From CAVRUD01 sp963849635 (GTDB lineage: Bacteria; Chloroflexota; Chloroflexia; Thermomicrobiales; UBA6265), in NCBI GenBank assembly GCA_963849635.1, contig CAWKIA010000001.1:28959-92958 (forward strand): a stretch of 64,000 nucleotides of DNA, written 5' to 3'. Within the stretch, counting starts at the first letter, position 1, and each line of letters opens with the position of its first letter. The translations under genes and the position numbers were made by a program. Positions 60,773 to 64,000 of the stretch are shown piece after piece. The notes beneath the pieces are model-generated. The model was not told the DNA's origin, ran no database searches, and saw only the letters and a program-made list of their open reading frames with translations.

Positions 60773-61567
60773 TCATGGGCCTACGCGGATCCGGGCGCCG
60801 TGGGTCTTGTCGAGTGGCAGGAGGCCATCGCCAGCCGGACCGGCTCCACCGGCGCTGAGCACAAGTTCGTAGGGGCTGTCACCGAAGGTTTTGAGGTAGC
60901 GGCCGGCGTCGGAATCTGGGTCAGTCGGATGGAGCAGGATGAGGTCCTGCGTGCCGATGCGGAAGGTGTGGGCCTCGCCCGCCTCGTGGGATGTTGGCTC
61001 GCCAGGTTGGTCGAGGACAGCGCCGAGCCGGCGAACGGCGGCGGAGAGGTCGGTGACGATAAGTGTCAGGCTGCTAACGCCGGCTGCTCCGTTGCGGTGG
61101 GCGGCGGAATCGCCGCCAGGAACGCGCAGGCTGCGCGGCGTGGTGTCCTCGATCACAAAGGGGAGGGCCATCCGGGCGGGTGCGGCGGTGAGGTGGAGGT
61201 TTTTCCAGCCCACGTACTGTCCGTCGGGCCGGTCGCGCCCCCCGACAACCGGGTCCTCGGCCTCGACGTCGCGGGCGCGCATGGCGGCGACTTCGGCATC
61301 GAGGCCGTCGGAGAGGATGGCGTAGTCGATAAAGCCTTCGCCCTTGGTCAGGCGTCGCCACCAGCGATGAGGAGATTCTTTATCCGGCTCGGTGAAGGCA
61401 ATCAATTCGAGGTAGGTACCGTCGGCAAAGCCGACCAGGGCGTTGTGGGTGACGCCGCCGGCGTGGACGCCGCCCGGGACGACCGTGAAGCCGGCGGCGG
61501 TATAGCCAGCAGACGCCTGGTCGAGATCGCGGACGAGGATGACGATGTGGTCGATGTGGCGGAGCAT
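60773..61567 (-). CDS. VOC/glyoxalase-like domain protein
   Basis: 264 residues with two VOC modules: HIDHIVILVRDLDQASAGYTAAGFTVVPGGVHAGGVTHNALVGFADGTYLELIAF, then SLTLIVTDLSAAVRRLGAVLDQPG ... IGTQDLILLHPTDPDSD. Metal ligands H and E in H-x-x-x-x-V and Y-L-E-L are visible in module one. Similar to the Glyoxalase_3 family; substrate unknown. Confidence 0.88.
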   Translation of the reverse strand: MLRHIDHIVILVRDLDQASAGYTAAGFTVVPGGVHAGGVTHNALVGFADGTYLELIAFTEPDKESPHRWWRRLTKGEGFIDYAILSDGLDAEVAAMRARDVEAEDPVVGGRDRPDGQYVGWKNLHLTAAPARMALPFVIEDTTPRSLRVPGGDSAAHRNGAAGVSSLTLIVTDLSAAVRRLGAVLDQPGEPTSHEAGEAHTFRIGTQDLILLHPTDPDSDAGRYLKTFGDSPYELVLSAGGAGPAGDGLLPLDKTHGARIRVGP

Positions 61568-61588
61568 GGGGCCTCCTGGGTACGTGCT

Positions 61589-61830
61589 GTCAGGCGTCAG
61601 CCGTCAGTTGCTGGCAGCCGACCGAGCCTGTCATCCCGAGCTTGTCGAGGGATCTCGAACCGGTACGGCGATCATGTGAGCACCGTGGTCGGAGAAGACG
61701 ATGCCATGTTCTCGTATGCCGCGGCGACATTGACTGCCGTCTCCATGAGATCCCTCGACAAGCTCGGGATGACAGGCTGCTGGGCGGCTCGGGCTAGGAA
61801 ACTGACGGCTGATGCCTGACGCCTGACGCC
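61589..61830. repeat. Nested repeat: heptad-word arms enclosing REP arms (second example)
   Basis: Outer arms GTCAGGCGTCAGCCGTCAG (61589-61607) and CTGACGGCTGATGCCTGACG plus CCTGACGCC (61802-61830), both with 7-bp period. Inner arms CCTGTCATCCCGAGCTTGTC, GAGGGATCTC (61627-61658) and GAGATCCCTC, GACAAGCTCGGGATGACAGG (61747-61778). Same nested design as 4433-4676. Its right edge touches the stop of the Rieske gene. Confidence 0.85.
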
Positions 61831-62186
61831 TATATGGTGAGGATGAGTTGATCGTCCTCGATGGTAATGGGGTAGGTGCGGACTTTGAGGCGAGTGTTGG
61901 TGAGGCTTTGGCCGGTGGTGATGTCGAACTCGATGCCGTGCCAGGGGCAGGTGACGATCTCGCCGGAGCGGATCCAGGCCAAATTCCAGTTGGTGGACGC
62001 ATTGCAGGCGGTGGTGCCGCCGACGTTCCCCTCGCAGAGGGGGCCGAATTGGTGGGGGCAGCGGTTGGGCAGGGCGTAGAAGCGGCCGTCGATGTTGAAG
62101 ACGCCGATCTGGGCGTTGCGGAGCTTCACAACGCGGTGGGTTCCGGGCGGGAAGTCGGAGACCGGTCCGATGACATGCGTGGGCAT
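61830..62186 (-). CDS. Rieske [2Fe-2S] domain protein
   Basis: 118 residues: VVKLRNAQIGVFNIDGRFYALPNRCPHQFGPLCEG and TCPWHGIEFDITTGQSL give the two C-x-H / C-x-x-H ligand pairs (C-P-H and C-P-W-H). The spacing between them is longer than in small ferredoxins. Likely an electron carrier to an oxygenase, perhaps the nearby amidohydrolase pathway. Confidence 0.92.
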   Translation of the reverse strand: MPTHVIGPVSDFPPGTHRVVKLRNAQIGVFNIDGRFYALPNRCPHQFGPLCEGNVGGTTACNASTNWNLAWIRSGEIVTCPWHGIEFDITTGQSLTNTRLKVRTYPITIEDDQLILTI

Positions 62187-62300
62187 TCGTGATCCTGAAG
62201 GGTGAGTGGAACGGACAGAACCATAGCGTTGCCAGGCTGAACACTCAACCTGGCAACGCTGAGCCGGACCGGGTCTGGAGGCGAGGGGCCGGCTTGTCGC

Positions 62301-62795
62301 CTATGCGGTCGGTGTCGCGGACGGCCCGGCCGGGACACATGCCTCGGCGTAGACGGTATCCGATCCCTGGATCGTGTCGGGTGGCCCCGCGAACTTGTCG
62401 GCGAGGTTGGCGGCGACGAAGTCGGCGGCGAGGACGGAAGAGTTGCTCGCGGCCTCCTCGGTCTCCCAGATGCTGACGGCGACGAGGCCGCCACCACCGA
62501 TATCCGTGATGTAGTGGGCGACGAAGCCTGGGGCGGCGCTGACGATGGGCAGGAATCCCGCCTCGGCGATGCCTGCGACCTCGGCATAGGTAACGCCTTC
62601 AGCGATGACGTACTGGCGGACGGCGATGAAGCGGGTCGCTGCGGGAGCGACGGGGGTCGCATCCTGGGCCGCTGCCCGGCGGAGTGGCGAGAGCGCGACG
62701 GCTCCGCCGAATGCGGCTGAGAGGGCGAAGCCTTTCTGGAGCAGCTGACGGCGGTTCTCACTGGAGGCTGGTGGGAGACTGTGGTCGGGCTTCAC
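62301..62795 (-). CDS. Tat-exported ABM-like small protein
   Basis: 164 residues from GTG 62795, which has AGGAGG 8 bases upstream. Signal: ENRRQLLQKGFALSAAFGGAVAL (twin arginine). The mature part TRFIAVRQYVIAEGVTYAEVAGIAEAGFLPIVSAAPGFVAHYITDIGGGGLVAVSIWETEEAASNSSVLAADFV resembles ABM/dimeric alpha-beta barrel domains. The preceding amidohydrolase frame runs into it without a stop. Confidence 0.82.
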   Translation of the reverse strand: MKPDHSLPPASSENRRQLLQKGFALSAAFGGAVALSPLRRAAAQDATPVAPAATRFIAVRQYVIAEGVTYAEVAGIAEAGFLPIVSAAPGFVAHYITDIGGGGLVAVSIWETEEAASNSSVLAADFVAANLADKFAGPPDTIQGSDTVYAEACVPAGPSATPTA

Positions 62796-62936
62796 GCTCG
62801 CGTCCTCCTGTCGGTGAATATGGTCGGTATATCCGCATGCCCGCCCGACTCGGGCGGAGCCGGCGAGATCATCGTGCCTGCCGATCGATCCGGCAATGCC
62901 CAGGCAGCAGCGCCTGTCCGCAGGGGCTATGCCACG

Positions 62937-64000
62937 CTCGGTGCCGGGACCTTGGACCCGGGTGAAGGCGGCGAGGGCGTTGGTGGCGAAGATGTCCCGC
63001 TTCTGGTCGGGGGTGAGGGGGAGAGTCTGGATGACTTTGGGGTGGTCGAAGTCATGGTGGGGCCAGTCGGAGGCGAAGACGATCCGGTCGGGGCCGACGA
63101 GACGGATGGTGTCGGCGAGGTGCTCCGGGTTGTCGGGCTCCTCGACGGGTTGGGTGGCGAACCACATCTGGCGGCGGATGTAGTCGCTGGGGCGTTCTTC
63201 CAGGATCGGGACGGTGCGGCGGTACTCGGCGTGGTAGCGGTCGAGGCGCCAGGTCATATAGGGCACCCAGCCGACGCCCGCCTCGGTGAAAACCACTCGC
63301 AGGTTGGGGTAGCGGGCGGGGACGCCGGAGTGGATCAGGCTGACGAGGTTGGCCATCATCGCGAAGGAGTGAGAGAGAACCTGGCGGGCAAAATGGTTCT
63401 CGAACTGGTCGAGCTGACAGGGGAACGATGGTGTGATCGTGGTGACGCTGTGGAGGACGACCGGCAGATCGGCGTCCTGGGCCGCCTGGAAGATGGGGTC
63501 GTAGCGGCGGTGGCCCCAGAGCGGATTGACGCCGGCGGTGGGCAGGAAGACCGCGGCGATCTTGGGGTTCTGGGCGAACTTCGTGATTTCGAGGGCGGAG
63601 GCGGCCGGGTCCTGGGGGATGGCGAGGGCAGCGCCGTAGAGGCCGGGCTCTTCGGCGATCCACTCCGCTTCCAGCCAGCGATTGTAGGCGTAGGCCAGCT
63701 CGGTGGCGTACTCGATATTGGGGATCGTGGCGAAGAGGAGCAGGTGATCGGGGAAGAGGATGCCGGTCTCGATGCCGAGGTCGGCCAGGCCCCGGCGCAT
63801 GTCGGCGGCGGTGGGGACGTTGCGGTAGTCGTGGCCGCCGGGGATAGGTGGATCGAGTTTCAGGGCGGGCGCATAGCCGGGAATATCGAGGTAGCGGCTG
63901 GGCATCGCCGCCAGCGTATCGAGCGATGGCCGCCAGGCAGAGGCAATGTAGGGGGCCAGGGCGGCCGGGGCGTCGTTGACATGAACATCGGTATCGATGA
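62937..64000 (-). CDS. Amidohydrolase (amidohydrolase_2 type), cut by the window edge
   Basis: The 5' end lies beyond 64000; the visible part begins IDTDVHVNDAPAALAPYIASAW, with the D-x-H first metal motif. Then PSRYLDIPGY, VVLHSVTTITPSFPC, LIHSGVPARYPNLRVVFTEAGVGWVPYM, RIVFASDWPHHDFDHP (second metal motif) and QKRDIFATNALAAF. In the long frame no stop occurs until 62301, through the next gene. A one-base shift near 62975 would give SPGSKVPAPSVA and TAG at 62937-62939, the likely true end. Similar enzymes hydrolyse or decarboxylate aromatic substrates. Confidence 0.85.

Noticed and set aside
62301..64000. Amidohydrolase fused to an exported ABM-like protein
   Set aside because: The join would put a twin-arginine signal in the middle; an AGGAGG site and GTG at 62795 mark a separate gene, and a frame shift near 62975 gives a normal end.

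Overview
The window looks like the chromosome of a high-GC Chloroflexota bacterium, most plausibly a Thermomicrobia/Sphaerobacter-like lineage. This is inferred from the GC content, an expansion of P-loop ATPase/LuxR regulators that open with a PLTPLVGRE-type motif, Tat-exported solute-binding and Thr-rich secreted proteins, and abundant small inverted repeats. There is no rRNA, tRNA, CRISPR array or plasmid/phage core that I can support. About a third of the genes carry single-base frameshifts, several in short G/C runs. That pattern points to base-level sequence error as much as to decay, so I have joined split genes and marked the shifts.

Layout. 1-1.7 kb: end of an ABC exporter operon and a small membrane protein. 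1.9-7.3 kb: two convergent ATPase/LuxR regulators separated by a nested repeat. 7.3-12.0 kb: a minus-strand operon of four exported or membrane proteins of unknown function. 12.5-22.8 kb: small metabolic and stress genes (ABM monooxygenase, FAD oxidase, SnoaL-like proteins, cupin, methyltransferase, GrpB, DinB-like, RibD-like reductase, hydrolase, MarR, GNAT, TetR). 22.9-24.4 kb: an EmrB-type efflux pump divergent from its TetR regulator across a perfect palindrome. 24.6-29.8 kb: three tandem genes for exported, Thr-rich, cysteine-repeat proteins. 30.1-34.2 kb: an RNA methyltransferase-like gene, a cold-shock protein and an aquaporin. 34.3-37.0 kb: a third ATPase/LuxR regulator. 37.3-39.3 kb: GNAT and acetamidase/formamidase genes. 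39.3-44.9 kb: a lower-GC patchwork with a membrane protein, a DUF4268 protein, an IS256 fragment, a GNAT, a metallo-beta-lactamase fold protein and a LexA-like promoter. 45.5-54.7 kb: a minus-strand carbohydrate uptake and catabolism locus (binding protein, GntR/UTRA regulator, Gfo/Idh/MocA oxidoreductase, bicupin, ROK kinase, two permeases) with a ferritin-like/ferredoxin fusion inside it. 55.2-64 kb: ArsR/AHSA1 pair, methyltransferase, SRPBCC protein, two MFS pumps, a flavin/F420-type oxidase, glyoxalase-like, Rieske, an exported protein and an amidohydrolase that runs off the end.

The most unusual content is the repeat biology. (1) A cluster of small co-varying hairpins sits in the coding sequence of two paralogous LuxR-family regulators at the same interdomain linker, and a shorter copy abuts the N-terminus of an MFS pump; this resembles the Rickettsia palindromic elements. 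(2) Many intergenic regions, and some genes, carry locally distinct words repeated every 7 bp (sometimes 8) with the reverse complement a short distance away, reminiscent of cyanobacterial STRR heptamers. (3) A tandem family of 35-residue six-cysteine repeat proteins has duplicated together with flanking gene ends and a putative operator.
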